From contig UQVJ01000023.1 of the NCBI GenBank assembly GCA_900544455.1, positions 1 through 18,742 on the forward strand: a DNA stretch of 18,742 bases, given 5' to 3'. The stretch comes from an uncultured Eggerthella sp. (GTDB lineage Bacteria > Actinomycetota > Coriobacteriia > Coriobacteriales > Eggerthellaceae). Under the pieces are notes generated by a model. It was not told where the DNA came from. It was given only the letters and a program-made list of their open reading frames with translations, and did no database searches. Both the position numbers and the translations under genes were made by a program. This document shows positions 1 through 6,220 of this stretch, piece after piece. How positions within the stretch are numbered: the stretch's first letter is position 1; each line of letters opens with the position of its first letter.

Positions 1-1
1 A

Positions 2-241
2 ATCGCTTCCAACCCCTCGGCTCAGCGCGTCACCGTTGAAAAGGTCAACATGATGAAGAAGGCAATGCGCCCAACTCAGGCAAACCCTGAAGGCGGCATT
101 GCTACCGTTGAGGCTCCCATCCATGTCTCGAACGTTATGCTGATCTGCCCCTCCTGCAAGGAGGCAACTCGCGTCAACATCAAACGTGAAGATGGTAAAA
201 AAGTTCGCGTTTGCAAGCATTGTGGCGCAGATATCGACTAA
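2..241 (+). CDS. rplX: 50S ribosomal protein L24 (uL24), 5'-truncated by the window edge
   Basis: The frame is open from base 2, so the N-terminal part (KOW domain) lies outside the window; 79 C-terminal residues remain. L24 is an assembly-initiating protein of the large subunit that binds 23S rRNA. The visible segment carries the family signature (RVTVEKVNMMKKAMRP, then GGIATVEAPIHVSNVMLICP). The tail holds two CxxC pairs (CPSC and CKHC), the zinc-ribbon form of L24 found in many bacteria. An internal ATG at 50 is not the start, because the family match continues upstream of it. Position directly before rplE is the standard spc order. Identification is certain; only the start is unseen. Confidence 0.96.
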   Translation: MASNPSAQRVTVEKVNMMKKAMRPTQANPEGGIATVEAPIHVSNVMLICPSCKEATRVNIKREDGKKVRVCKHCGADID

Positions 242-264
242 AATATTTAGCCGTGCTTTTATGA

Positions 265-306
265 CCCCCGCGTAATGCGGGGGACGCAAGGTCGGAAATC
301 TTGCGT
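265..306 (+). promoter_or_regulatory. two back-to-back hairpins at the rplX-rplE junction
   Basis: Seen: stem CCCCCGC (265-271) pairs with GCGGGGG (277-283) across a 5-nt loop. The very next base begins ACGCAAG (284-290), which pairs perfectly with CTTGCGT (300-306) across a 9-nt loop. No T-tract follows, so this is not an intrinsic terminator. The rplE start codon is 30 nt downstream. Known: in E. coli, S8 represses the spc operon by binding mRNA at exactly this L24-L5 junction. Inferred: a cis-acting translational control or processing site, possibly for S8. I did not find the S8 core internal-loop sequence by eye. Confidence 0.5.
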
Positions 307-336
307 TTAATTCATCGAGAAAGGTTTTTTAGGACA

Positions 337-888
337 ATGGCTACTCCTCGTCTGAAAGAAAAGTATGTAAACGAAGTACGCGACCAGCTTTTCAAGGAGC
401 TCGGTCTTGCCAATGTTAATCAGATCCCTCGCCTTGAGAAGATCGTTATCAACATGGGTGTAGGTCGTGCCGCTGGCGACAAGAAGCTTCTTGACGGCGC
501 TATCGCTGACCTGCGTACCATCACCGGTCAGCAGCCTATGGTTACTCGCGCTAAGAAGTCCATCGCAGGCTTCCATCTGCGTGAGGGTCAGGCAATCGGT
601 TGCAAGGTTACCCTTCGTGGCGACCGCATGTGGGAGTTCTTTGACCGCTTGATGTCCACTGCGCTTCCTCGCGTACGTGACTTCCGTGGTTGCAACCCCA
701 ACAGCTTCGACGGCCGAGGCAACTACACCATGGGCCTCACCGAGCAGCTTATCTTCCCCGAGATCGAGTACGACAAGATCGATCGCACTCGTGGTATGGA
801 CATCACGTTCGTAACCACGGCTGAAAACAATGAAGGCGCCAAGGCACTTATGGATGCCATGGGCTTCCCGTTCAAAAAGGAAAACTAA
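337..888 (+). CDS. rplE: 50S ribosomal protein L5 (uL5)
   Basis: L5 binds 5S rRNA and helps form the central protuberance and the contact with P-site tRNA. The product is 183 aa, normal for the family, and starts MATPRLKEKY. Family segments are clear: KIVINMGVGRA, the TGQQPMVTRAKKSIAGF block, and the C-terminal GMDITFVTTA with GFPF. The ATG at 337 is chosen over an upstream in-frame TTG at 301 because it gives the family N-terminus and the extra 12 codons have no homology pattern and lie in a hairpin. An AGG-containing ribosome binding site sits just upstream. It is the third-position gene of the spc operon, between rplX and rpsZ. Confidence 0.97.
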   Translation: MATPRLKEKYVNEVRDQLFKELGLANVNQIPRLEKIVINMGVGRAAGDKKLLDGAIADLRTITGQQPMVTRAKKSIAGFHLREGQAIGCKVTLRGDRMWEFFDRLMSTALPRVRDFRGCNPNSFDGRGNYTMGLTEQLIFPEIEYDKIDRTRGMDITFVTTAENNEGAKALMDAMGFPFKKEN

Positions 889-930
889 CTTCTCGTTTCG
901 AGAATTGGTTATAGGAAAGAAGGATTTTGA

Positions 931-1116
931 ATGGCTAAGAAATCGATGATCGCCAAGTCCAAGCGAGAGCCGAAGTTCTCGACGCGTCAGCACAATCGCT
1001 GTGCTCGCTGTGGTCGCCCCCGTGCGTACTACCGCAAGTTCGGTCTGTGCCGCGTCTGCCTTCGTGAGCTCGCTAACAAAGGCGAACTGCCCGGCGTGAC
1101 CAAGGCTTCCTGGTAG
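931..1116 (+). CDS. rpsZ: 30S ribosomal protein S14, zinc-binding type Z (uS14)
   Basis: This 61-aa protein is the short, zinc-containing S14 that binds the 16S rRNA 3' domain in the small-subunit head. Two CxxC pairs are visible (CARC and CRVC), giving the four-cysteine zinc site, and the family ending VTKASW is intact. The start MAKKSMIAKS is preceded by GAAAGAAGG. A small perfect hairpin (TTCTCG, TTT loop, CGAGAA, 890-904) lies in the 42-nt gap after rplE. The C+ form, rather than the longer zinc-free one, is the normal spc-operon copy in Gram-positive bacteria. Confidence 0.97.
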   Translation: MAKKSMIAKSKREPKFSTRQHNRCARCGRPRAYYRKFGLCRVCLRELANKGELPGVTKASW

Positions 1117-1227
1117 GAACCTTATCAACCCAGTCACGTTGTTGAGTGCCGTTAGTCAAGGCGCATACATCATGGGTGCATGCGAACCGGCTTTTCGGCT
1201 CATCATGAACAAAGGAGAAACACAACA

Positions 1228-1626
1228 ATGAGCATGAACGATCCTATTGCAGATATGCTTACGCGTGTGCGTAACGCAAACTCTGCTGGCAAGCAGACGG
1301 TTTCCATGCCGTCCAGCAAGAAGCTTGTCGAAATCGCCCGCATCATGCAGGAAGAGGGCTACATCAACGGCTTTGAAATCGAGCCGGCTCAGCCCCGCGA
1401 CGTTCTGACCATCACCCTCAAGTATGGTGAGAAGAAGGCTCGCACCATTCGCGGCATCAAGCGCATTTCCAAGCCTGGTCTGCGCATTTATGCTGGCAAG
1501 GACGAGCTTCCTCGCGTTCTCGGTGGTCTTGGTACTGCTGTTATTTCGACGAGCAAGGGCGTTATGACCGACCGCGACGCACGCAAGGAAGGCGTCGGCG
1601 GCGAAGTCATGGCGTACATCTGGTAG
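1228..1626 (+). CDS. rpsH: 30S ribosomal protein S8 (uS8)
   Basis: S8 binds helix 21 of 16S rRNA and is the translational repressor of the spc operon in E. coli. The product is 132 aa, the usual length, starting MSMNDPIADMLTRVRNA. The C-terminus carries the family segments KPGLRIYAGKDELP, GLGTAVISTSKGVMTD and GGEVMAYIW. The ATG at 1228 is preceded by AAAGGAGA; an in-frame ATG at 1180 would add 16 residues without homology. The 111-nt gap after rpsZ is long for this operon and contains a possible small stem (CGCAT with ATGCG), but I see no gene in it. Confidence 0.97.
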   Translation: MSMNDPIADMLTRVRNANSAGKQTVSMPSSKKLVEIARIMQEEGYINGFEIEPAQPRDVLTITLKYGEKKARTIRGIKRISKPGLRIYAGKDELPRVLGGLGTAVISTSKGVMTDRDARKEGVGGEVMAYIW

Positions 1627-1642
1627 GAAGGAAGGAGCACAA

Positions 1643-2185
1643 ATGTCTCGTATTGGTAAGATCCCTGTTGCTATTCCTTCTGGCGTTGAGGTTAAGATTG
1701 ACGGCCATGTTGTTACCGTAAAGGGCAGCAAGGGCGAACTTACTCGTGAATTCAACCCCATGATGTCCATCAAGGTTGAGGGCGAAGAAGTTATTGTAGA
1801 GCGTCCCGACGACTCTCGTCAGGCAAAGAGCCTTCATGGCCTTACGCGTACCCTTATCCACAACATGGTAGAGGGCGTTCATGATGGTTACTCCAAGAAG
1901 CTCGAGCTCGTAGGCGTTGGCTATCGTGCTGCGCTCAAGGGTTCCGATCTGGAGATCCAGCTCGGTTACTCTCATCCGGTTGTCGTTAAGGCTCCTGAGA
2001 ACATTACCTTCGAAGTTCCTAGCCAGACCGAGATTATCGTAAAGGGCATCAGCAAGGAACAGGTCGGCCAGGTTGCTGCCGACATCCGCGCATGGCGTAA
2101 GCCTGAGCCTTACAAGGGCAAGGGTGTTCGCTATGAAGGCGAGTATGTCCGTCGTAAGCTCGGCAAGGCTGCAAAGTCTGAGTAG
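1643..2185 (+). CDS. rplF: 50S ribosomal protein L6 (uL6)
   Basis: L6 is a two-domain protein near the sarcin-ricin loop and the factor-binding region of the large subunit. The 180-aa product begins MSRIGKIPVAIPSGV and has the typical HGLTRTLIHNMVEGV segment linking the two repeated folds. It ends with the diagnostic KPEPYKGKGVRYEGEYVRRK. The start follows a GGAAGGAAGGAG ribosome binding site, 16 nt after the rpsH stop. Standard spc neighbour of rpsH and rplR. Confidence 0.97.
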   Translation: MSRIGKIPVAIPSGVEVKIDGHVVTVKGSKGELTREFNPMMSIKVEGEEVIVERPDDSRQAKSLHGLTRTLIHNMVEGVHDGYSKKLELVGVGYRAALKGSDLEIQLGYSHPVVVKAPENITFEVPSQTEIIVKGISKEQVGQVAADIRAWRKPEPYKGKGVRYEGEYVRRKLGKAAKSE

Positions 2186-2220
2186 TAGCTCAGTAGCGAA
2201 GTATTGAAGGGAATCTACTT

Positions 2221-2589
2221 ATGAAGAAGCTTCAAAAGAAACAGGCTGGGCTGCGCCGTCGTCACACTCGTGTTCGTGGCAAGATCTCTGGTACGGCTGC
2301 CCGTCCGCGTTTGTGCATTACGCGTTCTAACTCGAACATGTATGCTCAGGTTATCGACGACGTTGCCGGTAAGACCATCTGTGGTGTTTCCACCCTCGGT
2401 CCCGAGTTCAAGGCAACCGAGAAGAGCGGCGCTACCGTAGAAGGCGCTGCAGCTCTCGGTCTGATCATCGGTAAGAAAGCACAGGAAAACGGTGTTACCG
2501 AGGTTGTATTTGACCGCGGTGGCAATCTGTATCACGGTCGCATCAAGGCAGTTGCTGATGGTGCCCGCGAAGCAGGCCTGAAGTTCTAA
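2221..2589 (+). CDS. rplR: 50S ribosomal protein L18 (uL18)
   Basis: L18 binds 5S rRNA together with L5. The 122-aa product has the basic N-terminus (RRRHTRVRGKISGTAARPRL), then SNSNMYAQVIDD, and the C-terminal VVFDRGGNLYHGRIKAVADG with AREAGLKF, all diagnostic. The ATG at 2221 follows a GAAGGGA site; the gap to rplF is 35 nt. Length and position are normal. Confidence 0.97.
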   Translation: MKKLQKKQAGLRRRHTRVRGKISGTAARPRLCITRSNSNMYAQVIDDVAGKTICGVSTLGPEFKATEKSGATVEGAAALGLIIGKKAQENGVTEVVFDRGGNLYHGRIKAVADGAREAGLKF

Positions 2590-2605
2590 GAGAGGGTTAA
2601 GGTCT

Positions 2606-3130
2606 ATGGCTCGTAAGCAAGAAAACCAGGCAGGCGTTCCCGAACTTCAGGAACGCGTCGTCTATATCAATCGCGTCTCCAAGGTTGTCAAGGGTGGTCG
2701 TCGTTTCGCACTCACCGCTCTGGTAGTTGTTGGTGACGGCAAGGGTCGCGTGGGTATCGGCATGGGCAAGTCCCAGGAAGTTCCCACCGCCATCAAGAAG
2801 GGCGTAGAGGATGCGAAGAAGAACATGTTCTCCATTCCTCTGACCGAGGCAGGCACGCTTCCTCACGACATCATCGGTGAGTATGGCGCTGGTCGCGTTC
2901 TCCTTAAGCCCGCTACTCCTGGTACCGGCGTTATCGCTGGCGGCGCAGCTCGTGCCGTTCTCGAACTCGCTGGCGTAAAGGATGTTTTTGCTAAGTCCCT
3001 CGGCACCGACAATGTTCTTAACATTGTTAAGGCTGTTGCTGAAGGTCTTAAGGAAATGCAGAGCCCCGAGGCAGTATCTGCTCGTCGCGGTATCTCTGTA
3101 GCTAAGATTTATGGCTGGAAGGAGAACTAG
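2606..3130 (+). CDS. rpsE: 30S ribosomal protein S5 (uS5)
   Basis: S5 lies at the mRNA entry channel of the small subunit and contributes to decoding accuracy. The 174-aa product has the S5 N-terminal dsRBD-like domain (ERVVYINRVSKVVKGGRRF, then GDGKGRVGIGMGKSQEVP). The second domain has LKPATPGTGVIAGG, ARAVLELAGVKDV and KSLGTDNVLNIVKA. The spectinomycin-loop segment VSKVVKGGR appears intact. The ATG at 2606 is 16 nt after rplR; the upstream GAGGG is a modest ribosome binding site. Confidence 0.97.
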   Translation: MARKQENQAGVPELQERVVYINRVSKVVKGGRRFALTALVVVGDGKGRVGIGMGKSQEVPTAIKKGVEDAKKNMFSIPLTEAGTLPHDIIGEYGAGRVLLKPATPGTGVIAGGAARAVLELAGVKDVFAKSLGTDNVLNIVKAVAEGLKEMQSPEAVSARRGISVAKIYGWKEN

Positions 3131-3132
3131 TA

Positions 3133-3321
3133 ATGGCTGACGCAAAGAAACTGCGCATCACCCAGGTAAAGAGCTCCATCGGCTACAAGTACGATCAGGG
3201 TCGCACCCTGAAGGCTCTTGGTCTTGGTAAGATCGGTCGCACGGTCGAGCAGGTAGACAATCCTGGCGTTCGTGGCATGATCTTCAAGGTTCAGCACCTC
3301 GTAGAGGTAGAAGAACTCTAA
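3133..3321 (+). CDS. rpmD: 50S ribosomal protein L30 (uL30)
   Basis: The 62-aa product has the L30 pattern: KKLRITQVKSSIGYKYDQGR, then the LKALGLGKIGRTVEQVDNP block and a short final strand. The start is 2 nt after the rpsE stop, with the ribosome binding site (AAGGAG) inside the end of rpsE, so translation is probably coupled. It is the last gene of this transcription unit, because a strong terminator begins 3 nt after its stop codon. In most bacteria rplO follows directly. Confidence 0.96.
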   Translation: MADAKKLRITQVKSSIGYKYDQGRTLKALGLGKIGRTVEQVDNPGVRGMIFKVQHLVEVEEL

Positions 3322-3324
3322 ATC

Positions 3325-3359
3325 AAAAATGACCCCGTTCATTGAGCGGGGTCATTTTT
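3325..3359 (+). terminator. intrinsic terminator after rpmD
   Basis: AAAAATGACCCCG (3325-3337) pairs perfectly with CGGGGTCATTTTT (3347-3359) around a 9-nt loop. The A/T ends let it work in either direction. It closes the upstream part of the spc operon. Confidence 0.9.
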
Positions 3360-3360
3360 A

Positions 3361-3561
3361 TTTTCCGTGGTAGGCATTATGCGAATTAACTGTGGTTCAT
3401 GGAAAGTTCGGATAGCTTATTGGATTCCGCTTCACTTTCTGGCTCGCTAAATCGGAGTCAGTCACTTCAGTTGTTGGACTTATGTTGGACTCTCTTTAAC
3501 TTACTGAGTTCTTGTCGTATTTAATATCAACCTATGGCATAATGATCTAGTTTGTAAGTTC
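3361..3561 (+). promoter_or_regulatory. rplO promoter region with tandem direct repeat
   Basis: No gene is seen in the 312-nt rpmD-rplO gap. The best promoter is CATAAT at 3538-3543 preceded by TG one base upstream (an extended -10, TGGCATAAT). TTGTCG at 3512-3517 is a possible -35, but its 20-nt spacing is long. Upstream, the 9-mer TGTTGGACT occurs at 3472-3480 and again at 3483-3491, a period of 11 bases (about one helical turn). A weaker relative, TATTGGATT, is at 3418-3426. The repeat would lie about 60-80 bases upstream of the predicted transcription start, a position suited to an activator; this is inference. Confidence 0.55.
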
Positions 3562-3606
3562 GTCGGCGGCGAGCTGCCGACCTCTATTCCAATACGTGGA
3601 GTAGAG
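3562..3606 (+). promoter_or_regulatory. two abutting hairpins in the rplO 5' leader
   Basis: GTCGGC (3562-3567) pairs with GCCGAC (3576-3581). The next base starts CTCTATTCC (3582-3590), which pairs with GGAGTAGAG (3598-3606), nine pairs including one U-G. There is no gap between the two stems, so they could stack coaxially. The ribosome binding site AAGGAG (3617-3622) follows 10 nt later. There is no T-tract. Candidate ribosomal-protein autoregulatory leader; the ligand is unknown. Confidence 0.55.
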
Positions 3607-3633
3607 ACAGCGTAAAAAGGAGATATAGAAAAC

Positions 3634-4083
3634 ATGGAACTTAAGGATCTGAAGCCCGCTGAGGGTTCTCGTCACAGCCGCAAGCGCGTAGGTCGCGGTC
3701 CCGCATCTGGTACCGGCAAGACCGCTGGTCGTGGTCTGAATGGTCAGAAGTCTCGTTCTGGCGGCGCTAAGGGCAACGGCTTCGAAGGCGGTCAGACTCC
3801 TCTGGCACGTCGTCTTCCTAAGCTCCCCGGCTTCCGCAACATCAACCATGTTGAGTACCTTCCCGTTAACGTTGGCCGTATCGAGAAGTACTACGAAGCC
3901 GGCGAAGTGGTAGACGGTGAATCCCTTGTTGCTAAGGGCATCATCAAGCATTCCACCGATCTTGTTAAGGTTCTGGGCGACGGCGAAATCACCAAGGCTG
4001 TAACCGTTAAGGTTGACAAGGTTTCCGCTTCCGCTAAGGCTAAGATCGAGGCAGCTGGCGGAAAGGTCGAAGAGCCTTGCTAA
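3634..4083 (+). CDS. rplO: 50S ribosomal protein L15 (uL15)
   Basis: L15 is a late-assembly large-subunit protein with a long basic N-terminal extension threading into 23S rRNA. The 149-aa product begins MELKDLKPAEGSRHSRKRVG and continues with the glycine-rich GRGPASGTGKTAGRG segment. RLPKLPGF follows, then a C-terminal globular domain with AAGGKVEEP. It has AAGGAG 11 nt before the ATG. Unlike the usual arrangement it has its own promoter and structured leader. Its stop codon overlaps the proposed secY start. Confidence 0.97.
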   Translation: MELKDLKPAEGSRHSRKRVGRGPASGTGKTAGRGLNGQKSRSGGAKGNGFEGGQTPLARRLPKLPGFRNINHVEYLPVNVGRIEKYYEAGEVVDGESLVAKGIIKHSTDLVKVLGDGEITKAVTVKVDKVSASAKAKIEAAGGKVEEPC

Positions 4084-5357
4084 GTTCCCTTGTACAGGCG
4101 TTCAAGGTACCTGAGCTCAGGAACAAAATCCTGTTCACTCTTGGTATCTTAGTGCTTTACCGATTCGGCGCTTATCTGCCAGTGCCGGGCATTCCTTTCC
4201 AGGCATTTGCTGATTCTTTTTCTCAGCAGGGTGTCTCGATGGTTATGCTCGACCTTTTCACTGGTGGAGCTTTGTCGAATTTCTCGGTATTTGCACTGGG
4301 TATCATGCCGTACATCACTGCATCAATCATTATGCAGTTGATGCAGGGCGTTATCCCTGCCGTTGGCCGCTGGGCTAAAGAGGGTGAAACGGGCAGGCGT
4401 CGCATCACTCAGGTTACGCGTTATCTTACGCTTGGTCTGGGCTTGATCAACGCTATTGGTTACCTCTTCCTCTTCAAGTCCGAGGCTTATGGTGTTGTTT
4501 TCAGCACCGCTGTTCCTGAGATCGTCACCGACATCTTGGTTGTGTTTACTCTTGTAGTTGGAACAGCCCTGATCATGTGGATGGGCGAACTCATCACTCA
4601 GCACGGTGTTGGCAATGGTATGTCGCTGATCATTTTCGTGTCCATCATCTCTTCGGTTCCTTCGGCAATCTTCTCGTCGATCAACCTGAATGCAGATATG
4701 GGCATGGGCATTGCAGTTACTGTTCTCATTTTGGTTGTGGTGCTGCTTTGCATCCCTGCGATTATTTTCGTAGAGCGTGCTCAGCGTCGTATTCCTATCA
4801 GCTACGCAAAGCGCGTTCAGGGTCGTAAGGTTATGGGCGGTCAGAGCTCGTACCTTCCCATCAAGATCAACGCTGCAGGTGTTATCCCCATCATCTTCGC
4901 AAGCTGCTTGATTTACTTCCCTGCGCAGATTGCCGCTTTGTTCAATGTTGATTGGCTCACCATGGTTGCCAATGCTATTTCGGCAGGTTGGGTGAACTGG
5001 ATCCTTACTGCGCTGCTTATCGTGTTCTTCGCATACTTCTATACATCGATTGTTTTCAATCCTGAAGACACTGCGGAAAACCTTCAGCGTCAGGGTGGAT
5101 TTATTCCCGGTATTCGTCCTGGTCAGAATACCGTGCAGTACATTAAAGATGTTCTGCACAGGGTAACGCTTCCTGGTGCGATCTTTATCGCTGCCATTGC
5201 GGTTGTCCCTTCTATTTTGTTCTACTTTACGAACAATTCATTGATCCAAGCGTTTGGTGGTACCTCGATCCTCATCATGATCGGTGTTGCTTTGGACACC
5301 ATGAATAAGATCGAATCGCAGTTGAAAATGTACAACTACGACGGATTCTTCAAGTAA
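4077..5357 (+). CDS. secY: preprotein translocase subunit SecY
   Basis: SecY is the membrane channel of the Sec translocon, working with SecE/SecG and SecA. The 426-aa product has the expected ten hydrophobic segments. Family motifs include AFKVPELRNKILFTLG at the N-terminus, the PYITASIIMQL region, GNGMSLIIF, the cytosolic loop ERAQRRIPISYAKR, and the C-terminal NPEDTAENLQRQGGFIPGIRPG. The only suitable start is TTG at 4077, 7 nt inside the end of rplO, with GGAAAGG about 10 nt upstream inside rplO. It gives MLSSLVQAFKVPE, the family-like N-terminus, and implies translational coupling to L15. Confidence 0.96.
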   Translation: MLSSLVQAFKVPELRNKILFTLGILVLYRFGAYLPVPGIPFQAFADSFSQQGVSMVMLDLFTGGALSNFSVFALGIMPYITASIIMQLMQGVIPAVGRWAKEGETGRRRITQVTRYLTLGLGLINAIGYLFLFKSEAYGVVFSTAVPEIVTDILVVFTLVVGTALIMWMGELITQHGVGNGMSLIIFVSIISSVPSAIFSSINLNADMGMGIAVTVLILVVVLLCIPAIIFVERAQRRIPISYAKRVQGRKVMGGQSSYLPIKINAAGVIPIIFASCLIYFPAQIAALFNVDWLTMVANAISAGWVNWILTALLIVFFAYFYTSIVFNPEDTAENLQRQGGFIPGIRPGQNTVQYIKDVLHRVTLPGAIFIAAIAVVPSILFYFTNNSLIQAFGGTSILIMIGVALDTMNKIESQLKMYNYDGFFK

Positions 5358-5390
5358 AAAGAAAGGCGGCAATTAGCCGCCTTTCTTTTT
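5356..5390 (+). terminator. intrinsic terminator after secY
   Basis: AAAAAGAAAGGCGGC (5356-5370) and GCCGCCTTTCTTTTT (5376-5390) form a perfect 15-bp stem with a 5-nt AATTA loop. The left arm starts within the secY stop codon. The symmetric A/T ends suggest bidirectional function. Confidence 0.93.
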
Positions 5391-5403
5391 GAGGAATGTC
5401 ACT

Positions 5404-5434
5404 TTGCGCCTAATGCGCTTCAATTTGTTAAAAT
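5404..5434 (+). promoter_or_regulatory. adk promoter
   Basis: TAAAAT at 5429-5434 is preceded by TG one base upstream (TGTTAAAAT, extended -10). TTGCGC at 5404-5409 could be a -35, but the 19-nt spacing is long. Predicted start near 5441 gives a leader of about 35 nt carrying AAAGGA 8 nt before the adk ATG. Confidence 0.55.
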
Positions 5435-5475
5435 AGATTGATCGATTTCTATCGTGTTACGAAAGGAACATTTCC

Positions 5476-6102
5476 ATGAATATCGTTTTGCTGGGCGCAC
5501 CGGGCGCAGGTAAGGGCACTCAGGCTGCTAAGCTGGTAGAGAAGTATGGCTTTGCTCATATCTCCACTGGCGACATGCTTCGTGCTGCCGTTAAGAACCA
5601 GACTCCTCTTGGCCTCGAGGCTAAGAAGTACATGGATGCTGGCGATCTTGTACCTGATGAAGTTGTAATCGGCCTCGTTAAAGAGCGTTTGCAGGATGCC
5701 GACACCGCTAATGGCTTCATCCTTGACGGTTTCCCCCGCACCTCAACTCAGGCAGTTGCGCTCGACTCTGAGCTTTCTTCGCTCGAGCGTCCTCTTGATG
5801 CTGCGCTTCTCGTTGATGTTGATAAAGAAGTAATCATCAAGCGTCTTACCACTCGTCGTATGTGCCGCGACTGTGGTTACATTGGCTCTGATGCTGATGC
5901 TGCTTGCCCCAAGTGCAATGGCGAAATGTACCAGCGCGATGACGACAATGAGGCTACGGTACGCAACCGCCTTGATGTTTACGAAAGCTCTACTGCACCG
6001 CTCATCGACTACTATCGTGGTTGCGAACTCCTGAAGGAAATCGACGGCGACCGTGATCCTCAGGTTGTATTCGACGCAGTTGTTTCCACGCTTGGCTTGT
6101 AA
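5476..6102 (+). CDS. adk: adenylate kinase, zinc-binding LID type
   Basis: Adenylate kinase interconverts ATP + AMP and 2 ADP in the cytoplasm. The P-loop GAPGAGKGT occupies residues 7-15, followed by the AMP-binding ISTGDMLRAAV and the DGFPRT motif. The LID carries C130-x2-C133 and C144-x2-C147, the four-cysteine zinc site of many Gram-positive enzymes; the gap between the two pairs is short here. QRDDDNEATVRNRL and the catalytic arginines are present. The 208-aa length is normal. It is the only gene between its promoter and terminator, separated from secY by a strong terminator. Confidence 0.97.
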   Translation: MNIVLLGAPGAGKGTQAAKLVEKYGFAHISTGDMLRAAVKNQTPLGLEAKKYMDAGDLVPDEVVIGLVKERLQDADTANGFILDGFPRTSTQAVALDSELSSLERPLDAALLVDVDKEVIIKRLTTRRMCRDCGYIGSDADAACPKCNGEMYQRDDDNEATVRNRLDVYESSTAPLIDYYRGCELLKEIDGDRDPQVVFDAVVSTLGL

Positions 6103-6117
6103 TTAGTTGCCTGAATC

Positions 6118-6148
6118 ATCCCCGCATCATTCGATGCGGGGATTTTTT
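6118..6148 (+). terminator. intrinsic terminator after adk
   Basis: ATCCCCGCATC (6118-6128) pairs with GATGCGGGGAT (6133-6143) over a 4-nt loop, an 11-bp perfect stem, followed by a run of T (6143-6148). Confidence 0.93.
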
Positions 6149-6206
6149 ATTCTCGAGCTTCTTCTGAAAGAGTAGTGCGTGACCAATATGGTGCGAGCGT
6201 ATCTTG

Positions 6207-6212
6207 TAAAAT
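6207..6212 (+). promoter_or_regulatory. -10 element giving a near-leaderless transcript
   Basis: TAAAAT lies 9 nt before the ATG at 6221, so transcription would start at or within a few bases of the start codon. No Shine-Dalgarno-like sequence is present between them. No convincing -35 was found at 17 nt. Leaderless mRNAs are common in actinobacteria. Confidence 0.4.
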
Positions 6213-6220
6213 GATTCGCT

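Noticed and set aside
265..283. GC-rich hairpin before rplE as a terminator
   Set aside because: No T-tract follows and termination inside the ribosomal operon would be unexpected; kept as a structured regulatory candidate.
301..336. Upstream TTG start for rplE
   Set aside because: The added 12 codons lie in a hairpin and lack family similarity; the ATG at 337 gives the standard 183-aa L5.
1180..1227. Upstream ATG start for rpsH
   Set aside because: It adds 16 residues unlike S8; the ATG at 1228 has AAAGGAGA at a proper distance and yields 132 aa.
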